Assembly (NCBI RefSeq): GCF_009931115.1
Contig: NZ_CP047491.1
Coordinates: 1,501,501-1,565,500, forward strand
Origin: Microbulbifer hydrolyticus
Lineage (GTDB): Bacteria; Pseudomonadota; Gammaproteobacteria; Pseudomonadales; Cellvibrionaceae
Direction: 5' to 3'
Length of the DNA: 64,000 nt
Below the pieces are notes generated by a model. That model was not told the DNA's origin. It saw only the letters and a list, made by a program, of their open reading frames with translations, and made no database searches. The translations under genes were made by a program, and so were the position numbers. Numbering within the stretch: the stretch's first letter is position 1; each line of letters begins with the position of its first letter. Below, in pieces: positions 19,249-26,853 of this stretch.

Positions 19249-20757
19249 ATGACCATTATCCGCCAGGACGACCTGATCGACAGCGTGGCCGACGCGCTGC
19301 AGTTCATTTCCTATTACCACCCACAGGACTTTATCCAGGCCCTCAACAAGGCCTATGAGAAGGAAGCCAACCCGGCGGCGAAAGACGCCATGGCCCAGAT
19401 CCTGATCAACTCGCGCATGTGCGCCCAAGGGCACCGCCCCATCTGCCAGGACACCGGCATTGTGACCGTGAAACTGAAAGTGGGCATGAACGTGCAGTGG
19501 GACGCGGAAATGAGCGTGACCGACATGGTCAATGAAGGCGTACGCCGCGCTTACAACAATCCCGATAACGTACTGCGCGCATCCATCCTGGAAGATCCGG
19601 ATGGTGCCCGTAAGAATACCGGTGACAACACCCCGGCGGTTATCCACTACGAAATCGTGCCCGGTGACAACGTCGACGTCTACGTTGCGGCCAAGGGCGG
19701 CGGCAGTGAAGCCAAGAGCAAGTTCGCGATGCTGAACCCGTCCGACTCCGTGGTGGACTGGGTTCTGGATATGGTGCCGAAAATGGGCGCCGGCTGGTGC
19801 CCGCCTGGCATGCTGGGTATCGGTGTAGGCGGTACCGCGGAGAAAGCGATGCTGTTGGCCAAGGAATCCCTGCTGGACCCGATTGATATCCAGGACCTGC
19901 AGGAGCGCGGTGCATCCAATCGCGCCGAAGAGCTGCGCCTGGAGTTGTTCGACAAGGTCAACAAGCTGGGCATCGGCGCCCAGGGCCTGGGTGGTTTGAC
20001 TACCGTGCTGGATGTGAAAGTCAAAGACTTCCCCACCCACGCCGCCAACAAGGCCGTGGCAATCATCCCCAACTGCGCGGCCACCCGTCACACCCACTTC
20101 ACCCTCGACGGCTCCGGCGCTGCGCGCCAGACCCCGCCGAAGCTGGAAGACTGGCCGGAGATCACCCGAGAAGCCGGCGGCAACACCCGCCGTGTAAACC
20201 TGGATGAAGTGACAGCCGAAGATGTGCTCAGCTGGCAGCCCGGCGACACCCTGCTGTTAAACGGCAAAATGCTCACCGGCCGCGATGCCGCACACAAGAA
20301 AATGGTGGATATCCTCGCGAAAGGCGAAAAACTGCCCGTGGACCTCACCGGCCGATTTATCTACTACGTGGGCCCGGTAGACCCGGTACGCGAAGAAGTG
20401 GTTGGCCCCGCCGGCCCCACCACCGCCACCCGCATGGACAAGTTCACCCGCACCATGCTGGAAGAAACCGGCCTGCTGGGGATGATCGGTAAAGCCGAGC
20501 GTGGCCCAACCGCCATTGAAGCCATCCGCGACAACAAGGCCGTGTATCTGATGGCAGTTGGCGGCGCTGCGTACCTGGTTGCTCAGGCGATCAAGGACGC
20601 CAAGGTTATCGCCTTCCCGGAACTGGGTATGGAAGCCATCTACGAATTCGAGGTGGAAGACATGCCGGTAACCGTGGCCGTGGACAGCAAGGGTGAATCG
20701 GTACACAACACCGGCCCGGTGATCTGGAAGCACAAGATCGAAGAGGGTGCGGTATAA
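19249..20757 (+). CDS. fumA: Fumarate hydratase class I (4Fe-4S type)
   Basis: A 502-aa oxygen-sensitive enzyme of the TCA cycle that hydrates fumarate to malate. The three cluster cysteines are in PICQDTGIV, GAGWCPPGMLGIGVGG and PNCAATRHTHF. The C-terminal beta domain contains GPAGPTTATRMD and ELGMEAIYEFEVEDMPV. Length matches single-chain class I fumarases (FumA/FumB). GGAG precedes the ATG. It is followed by a strong terminator that also marks the left edge of the cassette region. The symbol could equally be written fumB. Confidence 0.95.
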   Translation: MTIIRQDDLIDSVADALQFISYYHPQDFIQALNKAYEKEANPAAKDAMAQILINSRMCAQGHRPICQDTGIVTVKLKVGMNVQWDAEMSVTDMVNEGVRRAYNNPDNVLRASILEDPDGARKNTGDNTPAVIHYEIVPGDNVDVYVAAKGGGSEAKSKFAMLNPSDSVVDWVLDMVPKMGAGWCPPGMLGIGVGGTAEKAMLLAKESLLDPIDIQDLQERGASNRAEELRLELFDKVNKLGIGAQGLGGLTTVLDVKVKDFPTHAANKAVAIIPNCAATRHTHFTLDGSGAARQTPPKLEDWPEITREAGGNTRRVNLDEVTAEDVLSWQPGDTLLLNGKMLTGRDAAHKKMVDILAKGEKLPVDLTGRFIYYVGPVDPVREEVVGPAGPTTATRMDKFTRTMLEETGLLGMIGKAERGPTAIEAIRDNKAVYLMAVGGAAYLVAQAIKDAKVIAFPELGMEAIYEFEVEDMPVTVAVDSKGESVHNTGPVIWKHKIEEGAV

Positions 20758-20790
20758 GCCTCACTATCTTTGTACGTTACCAGAAAGTAA

Positions 20791-20825
20791 AAAGCCGGCC
20801 CCATTTTTGGGGCCGGCTTTTTTTT
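20791..20825 (+). terminator. Terminator after fumarase
   Basis: AAAGCCGGCCCC pairs with GGGGCCGGCTTT (12 bp, 6-nt loop) and is followed by eight T in total. It is 33 bp past the fumarase stop. Confidence 0.92.
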
Positions 20826-21182
20826 GAGCGTCCAGATGACGATATGACGCGGGTCAACAGGCGACAAGTCAGAAGTTTGCTTCTATCGAGTGTCCATTGA
20901 TCGTTTCTCGAGCGGCCGGATTCAGAAGCCTGTGGCTTGTGTGCACAGATTCGGATACGCTAAGTAACTGATTTATATGAAGTTGGCTAAAACAAAACTG
21001 CCACTTAAAAAATAAGAACAAAAGCCAAAGGCTTCTTTTACTTTTTGACTCCGGTGAATACCGGACGGTAAATGAATGTTTTTAAAGGGAAAATGTTTTT
21101 TGGTGTGTTTTCGCGCCAGGAAACAATGCTCTCAGGAACAGAAGCCTATGGCGTGTGAATAAAACTGTTAAGGCAAGTAACC
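20826..21182. other. Left flank of the cassette array, no gene and no integrase
   Basis: No ORF with good support. It carries a near-direct repeat of CAGAAGCCTrTGGC (20923-20943 and 21139-21157), a small AAGCC/GGCTT hairpin at about 21016-21040, and a core-like GTTAAGG at 21167-21173, just before the first cassette gene. An integron platform would have attI and a divergent intI here, but only this 340 bp lies between the fumarase terminator and the first cassette. Confidence 0.5.
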
Positions 21183-21437
21183 ATGAATAAAGGCTTATGC
21201 CATATATGTGATCGTCAGATTCAAAATACTGGTTTTGATAAATGCATGTATTGTGGTGCTGAGCTTTTAGAGAATCAGAAATTTACAGAATCTGAGAAAG
21301 CTTTACTCGCAGATATGAGAAAATCTGTAGAGACGGAATTGCGGCAGAAGAAAGCAGCGCAAACAGGGGCGCCAACGTCAACTGATGGTTTCGTTGGTGG
21401 CCTAGATTTTGGTTTCGGTGACTCTAGCTGTGATTAG
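21183..21437 (+). CDS. Cassette 1: small zinc-ribbon protein
   Basis: An 84-aa protein not assigned to a named family. C6xxC9 and C21xxC24 form a zinc ribbon at the N-terminus. A charged helix (about 35-58) and a Gly/Phe/Asp-rich tail ending SSCD follow. The core-like GTTAAGG just upstream supplies an AAGG ribosome site, so translation of the first cassette may depend on the junction. Two other cassettes (30901 and 39487) also carry a zinc ribbon followed by an acidic helix. Confidence 0.75.
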   Translation: MNKGLCHICDRQIQNTGFDKCMYCGAELLENQKFTESEKALLADMRKSVETELRQKKAAQTGAPTSTDGFVGGLDFGFGDSSCD

Positions 21438-21443
21438 TGGTGG

Positions 21444-21587
21444 CCTTAACAAGGCCGGTCAGTTTGCTCCGGGCCTTCGGCCCTCTGCGGGACAGCTTAC
21501 CTTGTGCACGTTTTGCGCAGGTCGCTGCGCTCCCATTTTTGCGCAAAACGCGCACAAGGTAAGCTGCCCCTGCCGGCGGCGTTAAGA
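21444..21587 (+). repeat. attC1, type A
   Basis: R'' CCTTAAC, R' GTTAAGA, 144 nt. Left arm holds the extra GGGCCTTCGGCCC hairpin. Confidence 0.93.
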
Positions 21588-21631
21588 GAAAATGAGGCGA
21601 TCAAATTTCCAATCAAATATTCACATACTTA

Positions 21632-21898
21632 TTGGCGCCAACATTGGTTTGGTTGGTGATTTGTTTACCCGTATGGATTGTGTCGTGGATAGTTATGAGG
21701 CACAGGGACGTACCATTTTATATTTTATGCATAGGTAGTATTTTAAGCGCATTGGTTGGTGCTAGATACATCGGGATTTCAATACTGGTCGGCATGTCAG
21801 GGCATGGATCATCAGGAAATTTCGACATTTATGGCGGTACATTTTCCTATCTTAGTTTTTTTGTTTATCTATATGCTCTTAAGCGAAGACACTCTTAA
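21632..21898 (+). CDS. Cassette 2: small membrane protein
   Basis: An 88-aa hydrophobic protein with three likely TM segments (about 3-21, 29-49 and 70-83). The start is uncertain: TTG at 21632 has no clear ribosome site, and an ATG at 21695 would give 67 aa. An overlapping ATG-started frame (21592-21738, 49 codons) in another phase looks non-coding but could couple translation. The stop TAA is the TAA of the attC2 R'' box. No family is recognised. Confidence 0.5.
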   Translation: MAPTLVWLVICLPVWIVSWIVMRHRDVPFYILCIGSILSALVGARYIGISILVGMSGHGSSGNFDIYGGTFSYLSFFVYLYALKRRHS

Positions 21899-22036
21899 CA
21901 ATCGCAAGCAGTTTACTCCGGCCCTTCGGGCCTCCGTGGGACGCCCAACGCTATGCACATTTTGTGCGGGTCGCTGCGCTCCCAGTTTTGCACAAAAAGT
22001 GCATAGCATTGGCCGCCCCTGTTGCGGGCGTTAAGG
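21893..22036 (+). repeat. attC2, type B
   Basis: R'' TCTTAAC, R' GTTAAGG, 144 nt, with the side hairpin GGCCCTTCGGGCC. The stop of cassette 2 is inside R''. Confidence 0.93.
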
Positions 22037-22041
22037 TTTCC

Positions 22042-22497
22042 ATGAATAAGATCACCGGGATACTGCTAGCTCTGTTGTCATTTTCATTAAAAGCCGAAGT
22101 TACGGTAGAGCAACTCGAAGAATTTGATGGCTGGGTATACGGACATGCAATGCGCACCGAAGAAGAAATTTTTAATTTCGGGGAGCTTGTTGATGTATCT
22201 TCCAAAGAAACTATTACCAATGGTGGTGTGGCCGAACTAAAGGAATATACTTTTAGCAAAGGCCATATCTCAGCTATTGTGTTTTCGCCGGATAACGTCA
22301 GCGTCTTGGGTATTCGATCTAGTGCACCTGGGTATGAACTCAAGAATGGTATTTCCGTTGGAGATCCAAGTAGCATATTGCAGTCTATGCCCATATCATC
22401 TGAGGGCGGAGAGTACTGCGGAATCAACAATTGCGTAAACTTTGATCTAAATGGTGAGGTTATCGCTAGTTTCACCATCGAGTTTTACGTGGACTAA
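22042..22497 (+). CDS. Cassette 3: exported protein of unknown function
   Basis: A 151-aa protein with a signal peptide (MNKITGILLALLSFSLKA, cleavage before EVTVEQ). The mature part is acidic and has two cysteines near the end (YCGINNCVNF) that could form a disulfide in the periplasm. The ATG follows attC2 by 5 nt. An upstream in-frame extension would translate the attC site and is rejected. No family recognised. Confidence 0.75.
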   Translation: MNKITGILLALLSFSLKAEVTVEQLEEFDGWVYGHAMRTEEEIFNFGELVDVSSKETITNGGVAELKEYTFSKGHISAIVFSPDNVSVLGIRSSAPGYELKNGISVGDPSSILQSMPISSEGGEYCGINNCVNFDLNGEVIASFTIEFYVD

Positions 22498-22499
22498 AA

Positions 22500-22616
22500 C
22501 CTTAACAAAGTGCTGCAGCCGACGTCTTACTTTATGCACCTTGTGCGCGGTCGCTGCGCTCCCATTTTCGCGCAAAAGGTGCATAAAGTAAGCCGCCGCT
22601 GAGCACGGCGTTAATT
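22500..22616 (+). repeat. attC3, type C
   Basis: R'' CCTTAAC, R' GTTAATT, 117 nt, no side hairpin. Confidence 0.9.
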
Positions 22617-22630
22617 GCCCAAGAGAAACC

Positions 22631-23041
22631 ATGGCGTATAAAAACATTATTAGAGTTGTGGTAATTATTTGTCTGGTCGTAGCTGCTTACTTTGCTGGGG
22701 AGCAGAGGGGGCTGGAACGAGGCATAGAAATCTCAGCAGTCTTTACGCAGTCAGGGCGTTCAGCAGATCAAGCAAACATGATTGCTCTTCTCCTCGGATT
22801 TTCAAGGCGCGGAGAGGAAGAAAAAATGTATGAATGGGGTGAAAGATTTATTGTCCAAAATATAGACAATTACAATAATATCCAGAGCACCTTGGAAAAA
22901 GAATCTACCCCTATAAAAGATACTGCGATTTATGAGCTTTTAGATGTGATGGTCAATTCTTCCCCATCCACTACAACTGAAGCTTACATAGAAACATACA
23001 TTGAGGGCGGTAAGAGCTTCGATGCCACACTAGGCAATTAA
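22631..23041 (+). CDS. Cassette 4: single-pass membrane protein
   Basis: A 136-aa protein with an N-terminal TM helix (about residues 6-24) followed by a soluble, mostly helical domain of about 110 residues with charged surface segments (RRGEEEKMYEWGERF). It is probably anchored in the inner membrane with the domain outside, but topology is inferred. GAGAAACC precedes the ATG. The TAA stop is inside the attC4 R'' box. No family recognised. Confidence 0.7.
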   Translation: MAYKNIIRVVVIICLVVAAYFAGEQRGLERGIEISAVFTQSGRSADQANMIALLLGFSRRGEEEKMYEWGERFIVQNIDNYNNIQSTLEKESTPIKDTAIYELLDVMVNSSPSTTTEAYIETYIEGGKSFDATLGN

Positions 23042-23179
23042 CAAAGCCAGGCAGGTTGCTCCGGGCCTTCGGCCCTCCGCGGGACGGCTTACCTTGTGCA
23101 CATTTTGCGCGGGTCGCTGCGCTCCCATTTTTGCGCAAAACGCGCACAAGGTAAGCTGCCCCTGCTGGCGGCGTTAACT
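23036..23179 (+). repeat. attC4, type A
   Basis: R'' AATTAAC, R' GTTAACT, 144 nt, side hairpin present. Confidence 0.93.
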
Positions 23180-23183
23180 GAAT

Positions 23184-23567
23184 ATGTGGAAAGAAATTAT
23201 TCCTACAAGCCTGTTTCAAGCACTCAATGATCCAAGAATGGTTGGAGATTACAAACTCTCACCACAAGAAGAATGGTTTCAGCCATACGAGATTGAAGAA
23301 GTTGATACTGCTGAAGTCTTAGACTCATTCGATGGGCGCTCTACTACAAGCGAAGGAATCTTGAGCGGTGCTATTCGGATCTGTAATACAGGCTGCGAGG
23401 GGTATCATATTTACGTATTTAGCGGGCCTGAAGCAGGAAGTATATGGTCGGATCAGCGCTATCCTTTTGGCCGTCTCTCAAAAATTTGTCCGTCTTTAGA
23501 TGTTTACTTGGCCAATTTGAAGAAGTTCGGAGCAGGGCACATAGCGCAATACGAGGACCTCAGTTAA
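23184..23567 (+). CDS. Cassette 5: SMI1/KNR4 (SUKH)-like protein
   Basis: A 127-aa soluble protein. The segment ILSGAIRICNTGCEGYHIYVFSGPEAGSIWSDQR and the end DVYLANL resemble the C-terminal half of SMI1/KNR4 proteins, which have a conserved GC, a Val/Tyr-rich strand and a GxxW.D motif. Many family members are immunity proteins for polymorphic toxins. No toxin gene is nearby. It is shorter than most members at the N-terminus. The ATG is 4 nt past attC4 and the stop is inside attC5 R''. Confidence 0.6.
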   Translation: MWKEIIPTSLFQALNDPRMVGDYKLSPQEEWFQPYEIEEVDTAEVLDSFDGRSTTSEGILSGAIRICNTGCEGYHIYVFSGPEAGSIWSDQRYPFGRLSKICPSLDVYLANLKKFGAGHIAQYEDLS

Positions 23568-23681
23568 CAAGCAGCGGCAGAGCGACAGCCAACGCTACGC
23601 ACCTTTTGTGTTACTCGCTGGCGCTCAAACATTAACACAAAATGCGCACCGCGCTGGCTGCGCCTGCGCTGGGCGTTAGCA
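23562..23681 (+). repeat. attC5, type D
   Basis: R'' AGTTAAC, R' GTTAGCA, 120 nt. Type D core: CAGCGGCAGAGCGACAG left arm, no side hairpin. Confidence 0.9.
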
Positions 23682-23688
23682 ATACGAT

Positions 23689-24051
23689 ATGAAAATCGAA
23701 GATAAAATGGATTTTGAAAAAAAGCATGCAAGTTTTCTTTTTCACTTGTCTGAAAACTTTTTGAAATCAAAAGATGCAGTGGCTTTGTTTCCAGGAAATG
23801 AATATTTGGATGAAATTAGTCTCGAAGAGATCAGGTTGCTTTCTCTACTATGTATGTATGAAAATTATCGATCTGCGAAGTCAATTTCAAACGACACGGG
23901 AGAGGAGCTAAGTTTCATCGAAAGTAATCTCCAGCTTCTCTGTGAGCTTGGTTTTGCGGCATCAAATATTTTTGGTTTTTTTGCGACAAAAAAAGGACTT
24001 AAAATTATCAGTGATCTCACTATTGAGGTAAAGAATTTTGATGATCCTTAA
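23689..24051 (+). CDS. Cassette 6: winged-helix-like protein
   Basis: A 120-aa soluble protein. Residues about 48-105 read like a winged helix-turn-helix: two amphipathic helices (LLSLLCMYENYRSAKSISNDTGE, SFIESNLQLLCELGF) and a hairpin wing (IFGFFATKKGLKIISD). It might be a regulator or a regulator-like interaction domain; no DNA target is evident. No named family. The gene ends 54 bp before attC6. Confidence 0.55.
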   Translation: MKIEDKMDFEKKHASFLFHLSENFLKSKDAVALFPGNEYLDEISLEEIRLLSLLCMYENYRSAKSISNDTGEELSFIESNLQLLCELGFAASNIFGFFATKKGLKIISDLTIEVKNFDDP

Positions 24052-24104
24052 TATCAATAAGGTTGTTTGTTAACCTGGGCCTTGGACAAGTTTCTTTGGG
24101 TAAT

Positions 24105-24248
24105 TGCTAACAAAGCCGGGCAGTTTGCTTCAGGCCTCTGGCCCTCCGCGGGACAGCTTACCTTGTGCACATTTAGCGCGGGTCGCTGCGCTCCCGTTTT
24201 CGCGCAAAACGCGCACAAGGTAAGCTGCCCCTGCCGGCGGCGTTATGA
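24105..24248 (+). repeat. attC6, type A
   Basis: R'' TGCTAAC, R' GTTATGA, 144 nt, side hairpin present. R' contains an ATG that leads into a short frame ending 24 nt on. Confidence 0.92.
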
Positions 24249-24267
24249 ATCTCGGAGAGTCCAAAGT

Positions 24268-24546
24268 TTGAATAGAGCTACTGTGTTCCGACATCTAATT
24301 TGGTGTTTCTGGATTCTGATAGCGGTTAATTACGTATATAAGTCCGTCGTGGAAGGCTTCACGCTTGATGAGGTTCTATGGTTTGGTGCCTTTCTTAGTG
24401 CATTTACGTTGCTCTACTTGCTCTTCATAAAGGTGTTTAAAGTCCAAAAATCTGGTCCAATTCCCTGGTATGCTTCACCAGTATTGTGGCTGGGATTACC
24501 GGTAGTTTTGGTGATTGTGTACACGTTTGTGGGTCAAAATTCATAA
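24268..24546 (+). CDS. Cassette 7: small membrane protein, copy 1 of a duplicated cassette body
   Basis: A 92-aa protein with three likely TM helices (about 7-24, 37-54 and 68-87). The start is TTG at 24268 with GGAGAG 8 nt upstream. A longer reading frame through attC6 is not a gene. The whole body from the R' core to the next R'' recurs at 30460-30765 with 8 base differences (2 amino acid changes: His/Tyr and Leu/Ile). The stop is inside attC7 R''. No family recognised. Confidence 0.72.
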   Translation: MNRATVFRHLIWCFWILIAVNYVYKSVVEGFTLDEVLWFGAFLSAFTLLYLLFIKVFKVQKSGPIPWYASPVLWLGLPVVLVIVYTFVGQNS

Positions 24547-24684
24547 CAAGGCCGGGCAATTTGCTCCGGGCCTTCGGCCCTCCGCGGGACAGCTTACCCT
24601 GTGCACGTTTTGCGCGGGTCGCTGCGCTCCCATTTTCGCGCAAAACGCGCACAAGGTAAGCTGCCCCTGCCGGCGGCGTTATGT
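24541..24684 (+). repeat. attC7, type A
   Basis: R'' TCATAAC, R' GTTATGT, 144 nt, side hairpin present. It is the attC of copy 1 of the duplicated cassette. Confidence 0.93.
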
Positions 24685-24694
24685 GTAATTACTG

Positions 24695-24910
24695 ATGAGT
24701 GAAGCACTAGAAGCATTGCAATATTTATTCAGTTTCTGGCGGTTCGTCTTCAATAGGCCGTTTAGGAATGAGCGAATTCACAAATTCAAAAGCATGGGGT
24801 TTCCTAGAAAGCTTTTAGAGATAGCGGGTGTGTTGGTAGCAATCGCGGTAGGGATTGGATTGCCAATTTTGATTATGTACTTGCTATTTAAGTTAACTTT
24901 CAATTTGTAG
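24695..24910 (+). CDS. Cassette 8: small membrane protein
   Basis: A 71-aa protein with a soluble amphipathic, basic N-terminal half (RFVFNRPFRNERIHKFKS) and a C-terminal TM helix (about 43-66). ATG follows attC7 by 10 nt. No family recognised. A tail-anchored topology is plausible. Confidence 0.65.
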   Translation: MSEALEALQYLFSFWRFVFNRPFRNERIHKFKSMGFPRKLLEIAGVLVAIAVGIGLPILIMYLLFKLTFNL

Positions 24911-24934
24911 AAGTTGGCCAGTGCAAGAATCAAC

Positions 24935-25027
24935 ACATAACAATCACAGGCAGTTTGCTACGGCCCTTTGGGCCTCCGCGGGACGGCCTACGCTACGCTT
25001 CGGCCGCCCCTGCTGTGGGCGTTATGC
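24935..25027 (+). repeat. attC8, short B-like site
   Basis: R'' ACATAAC, R' GTTATGC, only 93 nt. It keeps the CAGGCAG arm and the GGCCCTTTGGGCC side hairpin but has lost most of the main palindrome, leaving CCTACGCTACGC. Confidence 0.85.
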
Positions 25028-25040
25028 ATAGAGACGAATT

Positions 25041-25324
25041 ATGAACCTTGCTCTAATAGTCATCTGTATAGCTGCGAGTCATTTTGTTGCACTATTCTCG
25101 GAAAAAAAACAAAAGACGAGGTTGGTGCATCGATCCTAAGTGTTTCTATTGGGGCACTTTTTGCTGTTGTCGTAATGGCGATTGCCGTAGCAGTTGGTTA
25201 CAGTGATTCTAGCGAAGTGCTGAACGATGACCTTGCTGGTACTTTAGGCACGCTGCTCTTGGTGGCTGCTGCTTTTGGCATTCGTGGATGGCAAGTATCA
25301 TTGAAGCAGGCGACGAGCCAATAA
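25041..25324 (+). pseudogene. Cassette 9: membrane protein gene split by a frameshift at an A8 run
   Basis: ATG at 25041 reads 32 codons (MNLALIVICIAASHFVALFSEKK...) to a stop at 25137-25139. A second frame open from before the A-run to 25324 continues with the matching hydrophobic body (KTKDEVGASILSVSIGALFAVVV..., two TM segments). Joining them needs a -1 shift at GAAAAAAAAC (25101-25110); together they give about 95 aa with a TM segment at each end. It may be a mutated gene, a base-count error, or -1 slippage on A AAA AAA. Confidence 0.6.
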
Positions 25325-25325
25325 T

Positions 25326-25469
25326 GCATAACAAGGCGAGGCATTTCGTTCCGGCCCTGCGGGCCTCCACCGGACAGCTTACTTTGTGCACTTTATGCGC
25401 AGGTCGCTTCGCTCCCATTTTCGCGCATAAAGCGCCCAAAGCAAGCTGCCGCTGCTCGCGGCGTTATGG
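25326..25469 (+). repeat. attC9, type E
   Basis: R'' GCATAAC, R' GTTATGG, 144 nt. Type E (GGCGAGGCATTTCGTT arm) with side hairpin GGCCCTGCGGGCC. Confidence 0.92.
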
Positions 25470-25748
25470 TGCCGGTCGGTAAAAATTAAAATTTGTTCCG
25501 CTGCAAGTTTTGCGCACAGTTTTGGCATCCAGCATTTGGCTTTTTGCCACGGCACATTTAAGTAGTTTCGTTCCTAGAGTGTTCGCTCGGGATCGGTAAA
25601 ATGGGGCAATTCCGCAGCAGTATCGTGGCGTGCCAATAAGATAAAAACAGGTTGGGGAAACTGCGGTATTCTTTCCTCGTAATTTTCGGGCGGTGGCCAG
25701 CCAAGCCGTGGCTGGCAAGGTGCTAGTGGTTGGTCCAGAGCGCGTCAG
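25470..25748. other. Cassette 10: no convincing ORF
   Basis: The cassette body between attC9 and attC10 has no plus-strand frame longer than about 12 codons from an ATG. A 113-codon minus-strand frame (25464-25805) runs through attC10, has an unnatural composition and is not accepted. A strong hairpin GCCAGCCA/TGGCTGGC sits at 25696-25716. This may be a non-coding or promoter cassette, or a decayed gene. Confidence 0.5.
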
Positions 25749-25842
25749 CCATAACCAGGCTAGGCAGGCTCGCCCATCCCCTTCGGGGCTGGGCTGGACG
25801 TCCAACGCTACGCGTCGGCCGCCCCTGCTAGCAACGTTAGAG
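25749..25842 (+). repeat. attC10, short singleton
   Basis: R'' CCATAAC, R' GTTAGAG, 94 nt. Left arm has CCCCTTCGGGG. Confidence 0.85.
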
Positions 25843-25859
25843 TTTCATGGAGTACTTTT

Positions 25860-26219
25860 ATGGATTCACCCTACTTTAGTCTTAAGGGTAAAATAAATCG
25901 TAGGTCCTATGCTTTATTCGGGGTCGTTGTTCCAAGTATATTTTTTTTCGCATCGTATACTTCAACCCTGCTTGTGAATAATCACCTATTTTCCCTGAGT
26001 GCCGGAATTGGAGAAATTGCAGATTATTTGATTCTTTTTTTAACTGCTGGTTTAGTTTTGGCGCCAACTGTAAAAAGACTTCATGATGTTGGACTAAGCG
26101 GTTGGTTTTGTGTGTCTGTCTTCATCCCGAATCTCGGGTTAATTCCAATGGTGCTTTTAGTTTTTTGGCCCGGTAAGTCAACGGAGTGTTCGGAAAGTGC
26201 GGAGGGCGGTAAACTCTAA
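25860..26219 (+). CDS. Cassette 11: DUF805 membrane protein
   Basis: A 119-aa inner-membrane protein of the DUF805 family: opening YFSLKGKINRRSYALFG, three or four TM helices, the diagnostic VKRLHDVGLSGWF near residues 71-83 and FWPGK near the end. Role unknown. ATG at 25860 has GGAG 8 nt upstream; an earlier ATG in another frame stops after 10 codons. The TAA stop is inside attC11 R''. Confidence 0.88.
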   Translation: MDSPYFSLKGKINRRSYALFGVVVPSIFFFASYTSTLLVNNHLFSLSAGIGEIADYLILFLTAGLVLAPTVKRLHDVGLSGWFCVSVFIPNLGLIPMVLLVFWPGKSTECSESAEGGKL

Positions 26220-26360
26220 CAATCGCAGGCAGTTTGCTACGGCCCCTGACGGGGCCTCCGCGGGACGCCCAACGCTATGCACATTTTGTGCGGGTCGCTG
26301 CGCTCCCAATTTCGCACAAAATGTGCATAGCATTGGTCGCCCCTGCTGCGGGCGTTAACT
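26214..26360 (+). repeat. attC11, type B
   Basis: R'' CTCTAAC, R' GTTAACT, 147 nt; the side hairpin reads GGCCCCTGACGGGGCC, a slightly longer variant. Confidence 0.93.
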
Positions 26361-26372
26361 AAGAAAAGTCGC

Positions 26373-26723
26373 ATGATCCAAAGAATAATAATTCTCTCTT
26401 TAATTGTTCCGGTATTTTCATTCGCGCATGAACTCCCTGATATCTCCAAAGAGTGGAATCATCGCGTAGAAAAGTTTCAAGAATATGTGGTGAGCAATAA
26501 TTGCTCAGATGCGATTGAAGAGTCGAAGGTGCTACTGGAAATAGACCCAGCAAGTACTGAAGCTATGTTTTACTTGTACTACTCCAGTAAGAAATGTGGA
26601 AGTGAGTTACCTGAATGGCTCGGCGAGCCATCTAGCTGGCCGAATGGCGCAGTTGAGGAACGGTACTACATTGGTCTGGCCCAGACACTTGGCAGTGAAA
26701 AAGTTAACAAAGCCAGGCAGTAA
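26373..26723 (+). CDS. Cassette 12: exported protein, possibly helical-repeat
   Basis: A 116-aa protein with a signal peptide (cleavage after FSFA). The mature part has helix pairs (CSDAIEESKVLLEIDPASTEAMFYLYYSSKK) with a TPR-like feel and two cysteines that could pair. The frame reads 15 nt into attC12 before its stop, so the last residues (KVNKARQ) come from the attC R'' region. No family is certain. Confidence 0.68.
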   Translation: MIQRIIILSLIVPVFSFAHELPDISKEWNHRVEKFQEYVVSNNCSDAIEESKVLLEIDPASTEAMFYLYYSSKKCGSELPEWLGEPSSWPNGAVEERYYIGLAQTLGSEKVNKARQ

Positions 26724-26846
26724 AGCTCCGGGCCTTCGGCCCTCCGCGGGACAGCTTACCCTGTGCACATTTTACGCGGGTCGCTGCGCTCCCAGTTTCG
26801 CGCAAAAGGCGCACAAGGTAAGCTGCCCCTGCTGGCGGCGTTAGGC
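26702..26846 (+). repeat. attC12, type A
   Basis: R'' AGTTAAC, R' GTTAGGC, 145 nt, side hairpin present. Confidence 0.93.
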
Positions 26847-26853
26847 AGCAGCT

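Noticed and set aside
24067-24546. 159-codon frame starting before attC6
   Set aside because: The first part is attC sequence. The true gene starts at TTG 24268 with a good ribosome site.
25464-25805. 113-codon minus-strand frame in the ORF-less cassette
   Set aside because: It runs through attC10, is opposite to all other cassettes and has no motif or ribosome site.
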